From assembly GCA_964607865.1 (NCBI GenBank), contig CAZSLZ010000095.1:1-13541 (forward strand): a stretch of DNA of 13,541 nucleotides. Reading direction: 5' to 3'. The position numbers and the translations under genes were made by a program. The notes below the pieces were generated by a model. That model was not told the DNA's origin. It saw only the letters and a program-made list of their open reading frames with translations, and searched no databases. Shown one piece after another: positions 7,059 to 13,541 of the stretch. The DNA is from CAZSLZ01 sp964607865. Lineage in GTDB: Bacteria > Vulcanimicrobiota > JAJTBE01 > CAZSLZ01. Position 1 is the stretch's first letter. Every line of letters starts with the position of its first letter.

Positions 7059-8015
7059 TTAATTCCCCCTGATTACCTCTGCCAGCCCGAATACTTTTTC
7101 GTTATTGACAGTACCCTCAACGGAAAATAACCCATATCCGAACCAATAAAAATAATCTTCACTACGAAGCAGAAAATCCAGTTCTCCTATTTCAGAAAAG
7201 CTTTTATTAATCTTCCATGCTACCGGATAGGTACGAAATTTGGATTCAGGGTTATTTTCGCTTCTGGTAGCTAAAATTTCCAGATCCAATCTTCTGGATG
7301 ATACCAGGGGTTTCCCTTGTTCAACCAGGGTTATGAATTTATCATGGCATATCCACTGCCCCCTGATTTTACTGCCTTCGAGTTCTTTCCATATTATATA
7401 GGCGTTTCCCGAAGCGCTGACCAGAAAAAACTGTTGCAGGTTTTTTCTCTTCAGATGGTTGAAATTATTCACGAAAGGATTATAATCCTTCAAATCAAAG
7501 CGTTGATAGAACAATTTACCGGGTATGTTTTTTCCCTGGAAAAGTAAAAATGCCTGAGCAGTTCCTGTTTGTATTTTAAAACAGTCTCTCGGGCCCTCAT
7601 TGTCAAGAATTGTCAGGTCTTTGAACTGAAGCAGAAATGATATTTCTTCCCGGTCGTAATTTATTGCCCCTTTTTTCTGCTCTTCATCCCATACCAGAAT
7701 GCAGGGTTCAAATTCCGGGGTTTTTTTAAGTTTTTCAGAATTTAACTCCGCAGATTCTTCAAAAACACAATTCTTTAATTGATGCCATTTGCCGGCAAAC
7801 AAAAAATGCCCCCTGAATTTTGCTGAATACCTGTTTCTGACCTTCTCGGTGTACCCCCTGGAAAATTCCACCGTGGTTATTATGGGTTTTTTCTGAAATT
7901 CTCCCACAAATATAAAACGATCTTTTACAAAACGATCAGGCTCCCCGGCAGAAACCCTTCCTGAAACACCCAGAATCACCAGAAATAAACAAATCAACCA
8001 TTTCTTAATCCCCAT
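7059..8015 (-). CDS. Secreted beta-rich protein, possibly lipocalin-like (CrtC/AttH-type C-terminus)
   Basis: 318 residues. A Sec signal peptide is clear: basic MGIKK, hydrophobic WLICLFLVILGVSG, then VSA before Gly24 as a likely signal peptidase I site. It is not a lipobox. The mature protein alternates hydrophobic and polar residues as in beta strands (RYSAKFRGHFLFAGKWHQLK, DCFKIQTGTAQAFLLFQG). The last 45 residues (YFYWFGYGLFSVEGTVNNEK then VFGLAEVIRG) recall the closing strands of AttH/CrtC-type lipocalins, where an aromatic-Gly-VEGT-GxGxxE pattern is common. This is a weak match by eye, and the function is unknown. The start is the ATG at 8015, with AGGTG five bases upstream. Gaps of 18 bases on each side place it second in the HD-GYP operon. 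If expressed with it, it would be the exported component. Confidence 0.75.
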   Translation of the reverse strand: MGIKKWLICLFLVILGVSGRVSAGEPDRFVKDRFIFVGEFQKKPIITTVEFSRGYTEKVRNRYSAKFRGHFLFAGKWHQLKNCVFEESAELNSEKLKKTPEFEPCILVWDEEQKKGAINYDREEISFLLQFKDLTILDNEGPRDCFKIQTGTAQAFLLFQGKNIPGKLFYQRFDLKDYNPFVNNFNHLKRKNLQQFFLVSASGNAYIIWKELEGSKIRGQWICHDKFITLVEQGKPLVSSRRLDLEILATRSENNPESKFRTYPVAWKINKSFSEIGELDFLLRSEDYFYWFGYGLFSVEGTVNNEKVFGLAEVIRGN

Positions 8016-8033
8016 TCTAGCACCTTCTTTTAT

Positions 8034-9383
8034 CTATTCTTTTTTCAGGCTTTCCTCATATTCCTCACGTATTTTCTCAAATTCTTTTTCTTTTGACATT
8101 TCTATAAATATATCTACAATTTTTGGATCCAGTTGAGTCCCCGAAGCTTCCTGTATCCTAACACGGGCTTCTTCCTCGGGCAGCCTTTTTCTGTAAGGCC
8201 GGTCTGAAGTTATGGCGTCGTAAGTGTCAGCTACTGCAAGAATTCGCGAAACCAGAGGGATTTCTTCCCCTTTAAGCCCGAAAACATACCCCTCACCGTC
8301 GTATCTTTCGTGATGATACATTGCAGCCTGCAGTGGAACCACCCTGGAAAGCAGGGTGAAACTCCTGAACAGCATGATAGGGGCATGAGTGTGGCTTTTC
8401 ATTACATCAAATTCCACATCGTCAAGATGGGAAGCTTTTCTCAATACACTGTCAGGAATGGTAATTTTACCCAGGTCATGAATCAGCCCTGCATTTTTTA
8501 CTTTTTCCACTTCCTGGGCAGGCAGGTTCAACCGGGCTGCCAAGGCAGCTGAATATCTGGAAACCCGTTCCGAATGCCCATAGGTGTATGCATCGCGTTC
8601 GTCCAGTGTCGTTGCCATAAAACCTACAGTACTTATTGACTCTTTTAATATTCCCCGGATAGATTCAATGGATGTATGCATAATATAGATGGGGATCAGA
8701 AGCAATAAAGCGGCAGCCGGGACCCTGGTGTATAGTTGTGCCAGAAGAATCCCCAGGGGCGCCAGCATTAACAGATGGGGGGAAATCATAGACCAGGATT
8801 CCTTCCAGACCTTTACGGTGTTTTTGTATGTGAGCCCCGAGCGGGAGGCTATCAACAGCGTGCCTAACAGGGATGATGAAAGAAAGAACACCAGAATGCA
8901 ACCTATATGGGCAATAATCAACTGCCAATTTATATTTGAGTTATATTGGCTTAAGAATTGCCAGTTTTTTAGATTTACAAAAGCCATGCCCGCCAGGCCT
9001 GCTATAATTATTCGTGTGAAAGGGTTGCTGAAGTTTATTGCAACAGCGAAGGGGCGTATCTGCCCTTTTTTTGTTTTCCATGCCCTGAAAAATTTATAAG
9101 TTTCATGAATCATGGAAGAGATGAAAAACACCCAGACCACCTGGGAGGGGCCCTTCAGAAAAATTACCGCATACGCTATGACGTCTTCCAGGCTGTATTG
9201 TAATGATGTGGTGATGGCGATGGGCTTATTCATTAAAGCCAGGGCAATTATGGAAAATGTTGCCATGAATATGAGGTTTTCCCTGGAAAGATCCACATTA
9301 TGCCCAAGAAAAACCAGTATCAGGGTTCCCAGAATAAATATGCAGATTATTACGGTTTTAAGGCTTCTATTGTAGTCGTTCAA
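8034..9383 (-). CDS. Membrane-bound HD-GYP protein, putative cyclic-di-GMP phosphodiesterase
   Basis: 449 residues. The first about 235 form a membrane region with roughly six to eight hydrophobic segments (for example 10-26, 37-52, 66-90, 122-138, 153-180, 200-232), likely a sensor. The HD-GYP domain follows (about 250-430). It has GHSERVSRYS (H270), IHDLGK (H302, D303, K306), KSHTH (H331), YHHER (H357, H358, E359) and ILAVADTYDAITSDRPYRKR (D386), so all expected metal and substrate positions are present. The family hydrolyses c-di-GMP to pGpG or GMP. The signature Pro is missing: the motif reads GYV (365-367), not GYP. The start is the TTG at 9383, preceded by GGGGATC; an in-frame stop lies just upstream, no ATG or GTG falls between, and the next Met is residue 40. 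A Lys/Glu-rich tail ends the protein. It heads the four-gene operon. Confidence 0.9.
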   Translation of the reverse strand: MNDYNRSLKTVIICIFILGTLILVFLGHNVDLSRENLIFMATFSIIALALMNKPIAITTSLQYSLEDVIAYAVIFLKGPSQVVWVFFISSMIHETYKFFRAWKTKKGQIRPFAVAINFSNPFTRIIIAGLAGMAFVNLKNWQFLSQYNSNINWQLIIAHIGCILVFFLSSSLLGTLLIASRSGLTYKNTVKVWKESWSMISPHLLMLAPLGILLAQLYTRVPAAALLLLIPIYIMHTSIESIRGILKESISTVGFMATTLDERDAYTYGHSERVSRYSAALAARLNLPAQEVEKVKNAGLIHDLGKITIPDSVLRKASHLDDVEFDVMKSHTHAPIMLFRSFTLLSRVVPLQAAMYHHERYDGEGYVFGLKGEEIPLVSRILAVADTYDAITSDRPYRKRLPEEEARVRIQEASGTQLDPKIVDIFIEMSKEKEFEKIREEYEESLKKE

Positions 9384-9403
9384 TTTGATCCCCGGTTTGT
9401 AGT

Positions 9404-9438
9404 ATTATAACTATAATATATCTTTTTACATATAACAA
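9404..9438 (-). promoter_or_regulatory. Candidate promoter of the HD-GYP operon
   Basis: A leftward -35 TTGTTA (9433-9438), 17 bases, then -10 TATAGT (9410-9415). A perfect TATAAT follows at once (9404-9409) but its own -35 is poor. The predicted leader to the TTG at 9383 is about 20 bases. Confidence 0.6.
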
Positions 9439-9530
9439 AATCCTGCAAGTTTTTGAAAATTATAAATAAACTTGAGGATGACTTTATTTAATTAACAGTG
9501 TTTATTCTAACCAGTTATTTGTTTCCCCAT

Positions 9531-9650
9531 TTACTCCGCATGGGGTTCAATTGGCCCGCAGCAGCTATAACTGTCACTGGGGCCGCAAGCGCAATAAATT
9601 TTCTTTCAACAATCGTTGAAGTTTTTTGAGGAATTAGTATATTTTAGCAT
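9531..9650 (-). other. Cys-rich micro-ORF interrupted by an in-frame TGA (SEC-C-like motif)
   Basis: An ATG at 9650 opens 14 codons (ending FNDC), then TGA at 9606-9608. The same frame continues for 24 more codons to TAA at 9531-9533. The second part contains YCACGPSDSYSCCG, close to the SEC-C zinc motif (CxCGxG...YKKCC) but one residue shorter between the Cys pairs. Three readings are possible: non-coding sequence with a chance motif, a broken remnant of a Cys-rich or SEC-C protein, or a tiny selenoprotein with Sec after Cys14. No ribosome site precedes the ATG, which argues against translation. The local rise in GC argues for some constraint. I do not call it a gene. Confidence 0.25.
9600..9636. 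repeat. Dispersed short repeat, copy 2
   Basis: Near copy of 3410-3445, with about two substitutions and a one-base length change. Here the small stem TTCAAC-AATC-GTTGAA is perfect and is followed on the + strand by GTTTTTT. It begins about 30 bases past the stop of the transglycosylase gene. Confidence 0.6.
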
Positions 9651-9665
9651 AAAAATTAAAAAATT

Positions 9666-10550
9666 TTAATTGTAGAATTTGCCCGAGTTGAGCTGATTGT
9701 ACAGTTGGGTTACAATATTTACGTAATCAATAGTTTCCTGATACGGAGGTATGCCGTTGTATTTTTCCACAGCTCCGGGGCCGGCATTATATGATGCCAG
9801 GGCGAAAGCCACTGGTGTGGAAGTGTTTTTCCATCGGTTCAGCATCATTCTTAAGTATTGCACCGAGCCACCTATGTTTTGTTCCGGATCATGGGGATCC
9901 ACCCCCAGCATAGCCGCGGTGCCGGGCATTAACTGCCCCAGGCCTATGGCTCCCACCACAGAGCAGGCGTAAATATTGAAGGCTGATTCAGCGCTCATCA
10001 AGGCGGTAACCAGGTAGGGATCCACCTGGTTTTTCCTGCTGTATTTTATTATTCTCTCAGCTATAAATGCCTTGTTTTGTTCGGGAACTCCCCGGTTGTA
10101 GTAGGAAATCCAGTTGATGAGGGTTTTATAGATTTTTTCATCCCCGGCATCCATTGGGTAATTACCGCAAAACAGAGTAGGTATTCCGGTGGGTGTGGGT
10201 TTTTCCATAATTTTATATTCCTGCAGGACTATATGGGAGAATTTATTATCCACAATCATAATGAAACCGGAAAAAGAAAGATAATCCTTCATATTAGCCT
10301 GTAAACCCTGGTTGGATAAAACCCTGATGGTTTCGCCGGAACTTAGTTCGATTCGATAATCAAAAAATGCCTGGTTGGAAACCAGTTCTTTCAGGGTTCC
10401 TTCCCATTTGATGGTCTTGCCCGAATAAGTCTTCACCGATTCTGAATTTTTATGTAAATTCCTGAAATTTATGGTTTCCTCGCTAAAAACTGTGCTGTTG
10501 AGCATTATGAGAAGGAGTAGTATAATATGTAGTTTTAAGTTTCTTTGCAT
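9666..10550 (-). CDS. Lytic transglycosylase (SLT domain) with N-terminal beta domain
   Basis: 294 residues. A Sec signal peptide covers residues 1-23 (hydrophobic LHIILLLLIMLNS, likely cleavage after VFS). Residues about 40-115 form a small beta-rich domain (GKTIKWEGTLKELV, FDYRIELSSGETIRVLS, YLSFSGFIMIV, HIVLQEYKI) whose strand pattern suggests an OB-fold. The catalytic domain (about 160-290) has the SLT signature: ALMSAESAFN with the catalytic Glu188, GAIGLGQLMPGTAAMLGV (about 200-216) and LASYNAGPGAVEKYNGIPPY (about 251-270). The family cleaves peptidoglycan glycan strands to 1,6-anhydro-MurNAc ends in the periplasm, for turnover or insertion of machines. No lipobox is present, so it is soluble or loosely bound. 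The start is the ATG at 10550; the ribosome site is weak (AAGG, eight bases away). It is a single gene, downstream of the carboxypeptidase and its terminator. Confidence 0.93.
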   Translation of the reverse strand: MQRNLKLHIILLLLIMLNSTVFSEETINFRNLHKNSESVKTYSGKTIKWEGTLKELVSNQAFFDYRIELSSGETIRVLSNQGLQANMKDYLSFSGFIMIVDNKFSHIVLQEYKIMEKPTPTGIPTLFCGNYPMDAGDEKIYKTLINWISYYNRGVPEQNKAFIAERIIKYSRKNQVDPYLVTALMSAESAFNIYACSVVGAIGLGQLMPGTAAMLGVDPHDPEQNIGGSVQYLRMMLNRWKNTSTPVAFALASYNAGPGAVEKYNGIPPYQETIDYVNIVTQLYNQLNSGKFYN

Positions 10551-10617
10551 ATCTAATGCCTTAATTTTTAATAATTCTGTAGTTTTTAGTTTCAGGCCTA
10601 TTCATTCATTGTAAAAT

Positions 10618-10637
10618 GCCAGGTTAAAAAACCTGGC
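10618..10637 (-). terminator. Terminator of the carboxypeptidase gene
   Basis: Perfect 8-bp arms GCCAGGTT and AACCTGGC around a 4-base loop. Read leftwards it is followed by ATTTTA. It lies about 27 bases past the stop at 10665 and separates this gene from the transglycosylase. Confidence 0.75.
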
Positions 10638-10664
10638 AAATGAAATTTCATATTGTGTTAAAAA

Positions 10665-12005
10665 TTAATTTTTTGGGGTTTCCAACCTCATATTATCGCC
10701 GTTTTCCATGACATGATCCACCAGGCACATCTGGGCTCCCAGTAACCTGCGGCAGGTGGGTTCAATGTCTTTTTCATCGGGTGCGAAACTGTCGGATAAT
10801 TCCAGGGTGAAACCCATAATTCCGTTTACATACTGAAAATCTTCGGAACTTCCGGTGGCAGGATATAAATCTGCGGATTGCATCACTTTATATTTAACGC
10901 TGTTATCAGTATCGGAAATTACATTGGCCATTCGCTGCCCGATTTTTACATAATCATTTTCGTTTTCTACATCATCGTGGGTAGCTCCCCAGGGGTATAG
11001 AACCATTCGCCCATATGAATGAAAATCTATGGCTGCCTTGATGTTCTTGTTCTTGAGCTGGAAGTCTATAAGCGCCTTTACTTCTTTTTCCCTGCCGCCT
11101 TCCGGGCCTCTGTAGGTATCTGAAGCGATGCGGTCGGAAGCTCCCTGGTCGTCAAACCATGATGCAGAACAGGGATCGTCGCCGGCAGGACGGTAAAGGT
11201 GAAGGTGATCGGGGTTGCCATCCCAGTAATTGCGGTTTAAATCTACACCTGTTCCCAGGGGTTCCCCCTTCTGCCCGGCGGGCATATCTCCCAGCTGGCA
11301 GGCGATATTTCCATTTTTGTTAACATCGCAAGCTGTGTATGTTATGGGCTGGCGGTTTTTTCTCCACCAGGGGTTGCTGATTCTGCTGTGTTCATAGCCG
11401 TCGGGGTTAACCATGGGCACAAACCAGGTTTCAACGTTATCCACCCTTTGTTTCATAACGGGATCGCTGTTGTAATTTTCAAGCATTGATTTTGCTGCAT
11501 GGAAAGGCACTTCCAGGGAAATCCACTCTCTGGCGTGATGAACACCTGTTATTAAAACTCCATTTTTAGGCTCCCCATTGCCTTTTTTTTTGGAGGAGAC
11601 CTTCAAAGCCCAAATATCCCTTCCCTCGTGGGATTTTCCCAGAGATATCATATCGCAGAGATCGGGATGTTTCTGGGTCAGTTCTTTCATGTCATCGGTC
11701 AGGCTCTGATAGGAATGGTATTCCTTAACCTGGGGGAGAGGCTTGTTCTGCAGGGTCAGTTTATATTCCTTAATAAGTTTTCGCTCATTGACCTGGGCAT
11801 GTTTTGGATCTCTTAATATTTCTTTTTTACGCAAATAACTCTTTATTTCTTTATCTGAAAGATGATGATTCTTATCTCTGTCTATTTCTGATGCTTCCTG
11901 AAAATGATCGGCATGAACCTTCTCTTTGCTATTTTTACTTCTGGTAAATGTATAAACTTTATTGGTTGCCGTTTTGTTATCCTGCGAAACACTTCTTAAT
12001 TCCAT
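10665..12005 (-). CDS. M14 zinc carboxypeptidase with N-terminal EF-hand and no signal peptide
   Basis: 446 residues. The metallopeptidase domain (about 95-435) has every M14A landmark. Zinc ligands are H157 and E160 in GVHHAREW, with H329 in AAIDFHSYGRMVLYPWG. Substrate-binding N257-R258 lie in VDLNRNY. Tyr381 (LYPATGSSEDF) matches the Tyr248 position of carboxypeptidase A, and the catalytic Glu402 lies in FTLELSD. YRGPEGGREKE and NPDGYE are also typical. It should remove C-terminal residues from peptides; the side-chain preference cannot be read safely. The N-terminal about 90 residues are charged and hydrophilic. They contain one EF-hand-like loop DRDKNHHLSDKE (42-53), where D1, D3, N5 and E12 fit calcium binding. 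No signal peptide or lipobox is present, unusual for this normally exported family. AAGGAG six bases before the ATG at 12005 fixes the start. Single gene, own promoter and terminator. Confidence 0.94.
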   Translation of the reverse strand: MELRSVSQDNKTATNKVYTFTRSKNSKEKVHADHFQEASEIDRDKNHHLSDKEIKSYLRKKEILRDPKHAQVNERKLIKEYKLTLQNKPLPQVKEYHSYQSLTDDMKELTQKHPDLCDMISLGKSHEGRDIWALKVSSKKKGNGEPKNGVLITGVHHAREWISLEVPFHAAKSMLENYNSDPVMKQRVDNVETWFVPMVNPDGYEHSRISNPWWRKNRQPITYTACDVNKNGNIACQLGDMPAGQKGEPLGTGVDLNRNYWDGNPDHLHLYRPAGDDPCSASWFDDQGASDRIASDTYRGPEGGREKEVKALIDFQLKNKNIKAAIDFHSYGRMVLYPWGATHDDVENENDYVKIGQRMANVISDTDNSVKYKVMQSADLYPATGSSEDFQYVNGIMGFTLELSDSFAPDEKDIEPTCRRLLGAQMCLVDHVMENGDNMRLETPKN

Positions 12006-12035
12006 GCTATTCTCCTTGCAACAAATTGCATAACT

Positions 12036-12065
12036 ATTTTACCAATATTATTACAGGGTATTCAA
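12036..12065 (-). promoter_or_regulatory. Candidate promoter of the carboxypeptidase gene
   Basis: A leftward -35 TTGAAT (12060-12065), an 18-base spacer and -10 TAAAAT (12036-12041). The leader to the ATG at 12005 is about 25 bases and includes AAGGAG. It is divergent from the promoter at 12095-12123. Confidence 0.6.
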
Positions 12066-12094
12066 GAAAAAAAAGTTAACTTTTTGTTACAAAG

Positions 12095-12123
12095 TTGATA
12101 AAAAACAATATACGCTGTATAAT
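12095..12123 (+). promoter_or_regulatory. Sigma70-type promoter of the rightward gene pair
   Basis: -35 TTGATA (12095-12100), a 17-base spacer and a perfect -10 TATAAT (12118-12123). A second TATAAT at 12156-12161 has no good -35. The leader from the first promoter is about 65 AT-rich bases. Confidence 0.75.
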
Positions 12124-12181
12124 TAAATTAACGGAATAAAATATTATATTTTAAGTATAATATTATAACAGGCAATGCCGG

Positions 12182-12185
12182 GGAG
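12182..12185 (+). promoter_or_regulatory. Ribosome binding site that decides a TTG start
   Basis: GGAG, within GGGGAG, eight bases before the TTG at 12194. The in-frame GTG at 12185 overlaps it and the TTG at 12188 is only two bases away, so both are poor starts. Confidence 0.6.
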
Positions 12186-12193
12186 TGTTGAAA

Positions 12194-13180
12194 TTGAAAA
12201 GATTCTTAAAATTAACCAGTTATGTTCTGGCTCTTTTATTTTTGAGTACTGTTTTTGCCCATGCCACCGCCCAGGTAGGGGGCACCATTACAAAAGTGGC
12301 GCCGGGGCAGAGGGCAATTTATATCAAACTTCAGAAGGGCACAGAAAAAAAGGTAGTGCTGGCTCCGGGAGCCAAAGCTTATAAGCTTAACCAACCTGCA
12401 ATTCTTTCAAGTTTCAGAATTGGCGAATATATTGTTGTAAAAATCAAAAACCCAATAAATGAAACTCCCTGGCTGGCTGAAATTATCATGGACAGTTATT
12501 CTGCCAAGCAATATACTGCCAGCAAAACTATCGTTCCGGTTCATCAGCCCAAAAGCGGAGGTTATATGACTTCTGCGGGGGCAGCGTCCGCAAGTATGGC
12601 TCCTGCAGCAACGGGTATTTATCCCAATGCCATAAAACAGACCTGGCCTTCGGAATCTCCTGCGCTGGGCACTATGACCGCAGCACCTTCCCCATGGGGC
12701 AGCCCTGCCATAGGGGACGCAATCTCGGGAGGCGGTAACAATAATAATGCCAATGCAGGCTCTATGGCCAATACTTCTACGGGAACGGCAACTTATGATA
12801 CCGGGCCTGTTACTTCAGATCCTGCCAAAACCACCACCAAGGATACCAATATTTCCGGTTCTCATGCCACATCCATTACTCCGGGACAGGCCAACTGGGC
12901 GGCAAAACCAAAACAGGATGAAGCTACCAAAAGAATGGTCAATATTCAGGCCAGGGTCCGGCAGTTTGATTCTTCATCCGATACGGTTTATGCTCAGGAT
13001 CTGAATAACTCTACGGTTTATACGGTTTCACTGAAGGACACCACTAAAATTACCGATTATACGACCGAACAACCAATTGGCAGCGAGTTTCTTGCCCCGG
13101 GTAAAATAGTTCTGATTTTTGGGGTCGCCAGCGGTGAAACTAATAATGTTCAGGCTCTAAGAATAAAAATTCAGAGATAA
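12194..13180 (+). CDS. Secreted protein: two similar beta domains joined by a low-complexity linker
   Basis: About 328 residues from the TTG at 12194; the frame is open from a GTG at 12185. A Sec signal peptide is clear: basic KRFLK, hydrophobic SYVLALLFLSTVFA, with cleavage near AHA or ATA before QVGG. Domain 1 (about 28-105) and domain 2 (about 248-328) have matching strand order. In each, an opening strand is followed by a short IYIKL or VYAQDL strand, a KVVL or TVSL strand, then F-x-x-G-x-YIVV or F-x-x-G-KIVLI, and a last strand ending the domain. They look like diverged copies of a small beta barrel, like DUF5666-type domains by eye. The linker (about 110-240) is rich in Ala, Ser, Thr, Gly, Asn and Pro, with a run GGGNNNNANAG. 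No catalytic motif is seen. Its stop overlaps the next start (TAATG), so the two genes are probably coupled. The role is unknown. Confidence 0.8.
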   Translation: MKRFLKLTSYVLALLFLSTVFAHATAQVGGTITKVAPGQRAIYIKLQKGTEKKVVLAPGAKAYKLNQPAILSSFRIGEYIVVKIKNPINETPWLAEIIMDSYSAKQYTASKTIVPVHQPKSGGYMTSAGAASASMAPAATGIYPNAIKQTWPSESPALGTMTAAPSPWGSPAIGDAISGGGNNNNANAGSMANTSTGTATYDTGPVTSDPAKTTTKDTNISGSHATSITPGQANWAAKPKQDEATKRMVNIQARVRQFDSSSDTVYAQDLNNSTVYTVSLKDTTKITDYTTEQPIGSEFLAPGKIVLIFGVASGETNNVQALRIKIQR

Positions 13181-13541
13181 TGGCAAAAAAGAAGAAAAAT
13201 AGTAAAAAAAAAGAAAAAACCCGCAGAGATAAAAAAATAGCTGGGTTTTCTTTGCTTAAAAAGAAAAGTGGCGCAAAGAAAGACAGAATTCCTCCACACT
13301 TGAAAATGGAAATGAACTCAGCCCGGTTGGCTCTGGAAGATCTATACGCCCGGACCGAAGAAAAGTTATCAGTTTTCAAAAAAGAATTCATACCGGTTAA
13401 AGAATCCGATTCAGTTTACAAGGAAGAATATGTGAACCGCATAAACGATTTGCTGGATTCATATGACAGCATCATAAAAGGTTTAAAAAAGAAAGATATC
13501 AGCAAGTTGGACGATTATTTTCAGGTTATGCAGAAAAGCAG
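13180..13541 (+). CDS. Lys-rich protein of unknown function, 5' part; cut by the right edge
   Basis: The ATG at 13180 overlaps the previous stop by one base (TAATG), and the frame stays open to the window end, giving at least 120 residues. Residues 1-35 are extremely basic (AKKKKNSKKKEKTRRDKK, then LLKKKSGAKK). The rest is charged and helix-prone (MNSARLALEDLYARTEEKLS, YVNRINDLLDSYDSIIKGLK). No membrane segment or signal peptide is visible so far. The ribosome site is weak, so translation probably depends on coupling to the gene before. The A-rich start contains a run of nine A, which could be prone to slippage. I recognise no family. A nucleic-acid- or membrane-surface-binding tail is possible but is inference from charge only. 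Confidence 0.75.
   Translation, partial: MAKKKKNSKKKEKTRRDKKIAGFSLLKKKSGAKKDRIPPHLKMEMNSARLALEDLYARTEEKLSVFKKEFIPVKESDSVYKEEYVNRINDLLDSYDSIIKGLKKKDISKLDDYFQVMQKS

Larger units (their letters stand above)
9384..9665. other. Intergenic stretch between the transglycosylase and HD-GYP genes
   Basis: It contains the HD-GYP promoter region (9404-9438), a GC-rich island at about 9531-9600 inside otherwise AT-rich DNA, and dispersed-repeat copy 2 (9600-9636). I see no clear terminator for the transglycosylase gene that ends at 9666. The bases 9640-9670 are almost pure A/T. Confidence 0.5.

Noticed and set aside
12156..12161. Second TATAAT upstream of the 12194 gene as another promoter
   Set aside because: No -35-like hexamer lies 16-19 bases upstream, and the region is A/T-rich, so such hexamers are expected by chance.
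13140..13391. Leftward 83-codon frame rich in Phe and Leu
   Set aside because: It is the antisense reading of the Lys-rich gene (AAA/AAG read as TTT/CTT), which gives a false membrane-protein look.

Overview
The window comes from a bacterium of moderate to low GC. Shine-Dalgarno sites are clear (GGAGG, AAGGAG), sigma70-type promoters are recognisable, and TTG starts are fairly frequent. A lipoprotein, Sec signal peptides, a periplasmic-type lytic transglycosylase and an HD-GYP cyclic-di-GMP phosphodiesterase point to a cell with a developed envelope, most likely a Gram-negative (diderm) anaerobe-type lineage. I cannot place it in a phylum from sequence alone. UGA is used as an ordinary stop by the DUF364-like gene, so the code is standard.

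Layout. Nearly everything between 1 and 12005 is transcribed leftwards. (1) 1-698: the 5' part of a lipoprotein gene that runs off the left edge, preceded by a long hairpin-rich leader. (2) 1155-1229: a tRNA-Pro(GGG) gene with its own promoter and terminator. (3) 1287-2953: a two-gene operon, made of a permuted papain-like (YiiX/C92-type) peptidase with a glycine-zipper tail, then a DUF4213/DUF364 protein. A TTGACT-N18-TATAAT promoter lies just upstream. (4) 2984-3527: a gene-poor stretch holding a REP/MITE-like paired-hairpin element, one copy of a short dispersed repeat, and a terminator hairpin. (5) 3528-9383: a tightly spaced four-gene operon. Its order is a membrane HD-GYP protein, a secreted beta-rich (possibly lipocalin-like) protein, a 910-residue probable helical-repeat protein and a two-TM protein with charged helical flanks. 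(6) 9384-9665: an intergenic stretch with a second copy of the dispersed repeat and an odd GC-rich, Cys-rich micro-ORF. (7) 9666-10550: a lytic transglycosylase with an extra N-terminal beta domain. (8) 10665-12005: an M14 zinc carboxypeptidase with an EF-hand and no signal peptide. (9) 12194 to the right edge: two rightward coupled genes, a secreted protein with two similar beta domains around a low-complexity linker, then a Lys-rich protein cut by the edge.

The common thread is the cell envelope: peptidoglycan cleavage, two peptidase-type hydrolases, exported beta proteins and c-di-GMP turnover. The least explained unit is the HD-GYP operon, whose three downstream genes match nothing I can name with confidence. 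No phage, CRISPR array, toxin-antitoxin pair or canonical insertion sequence is visible.
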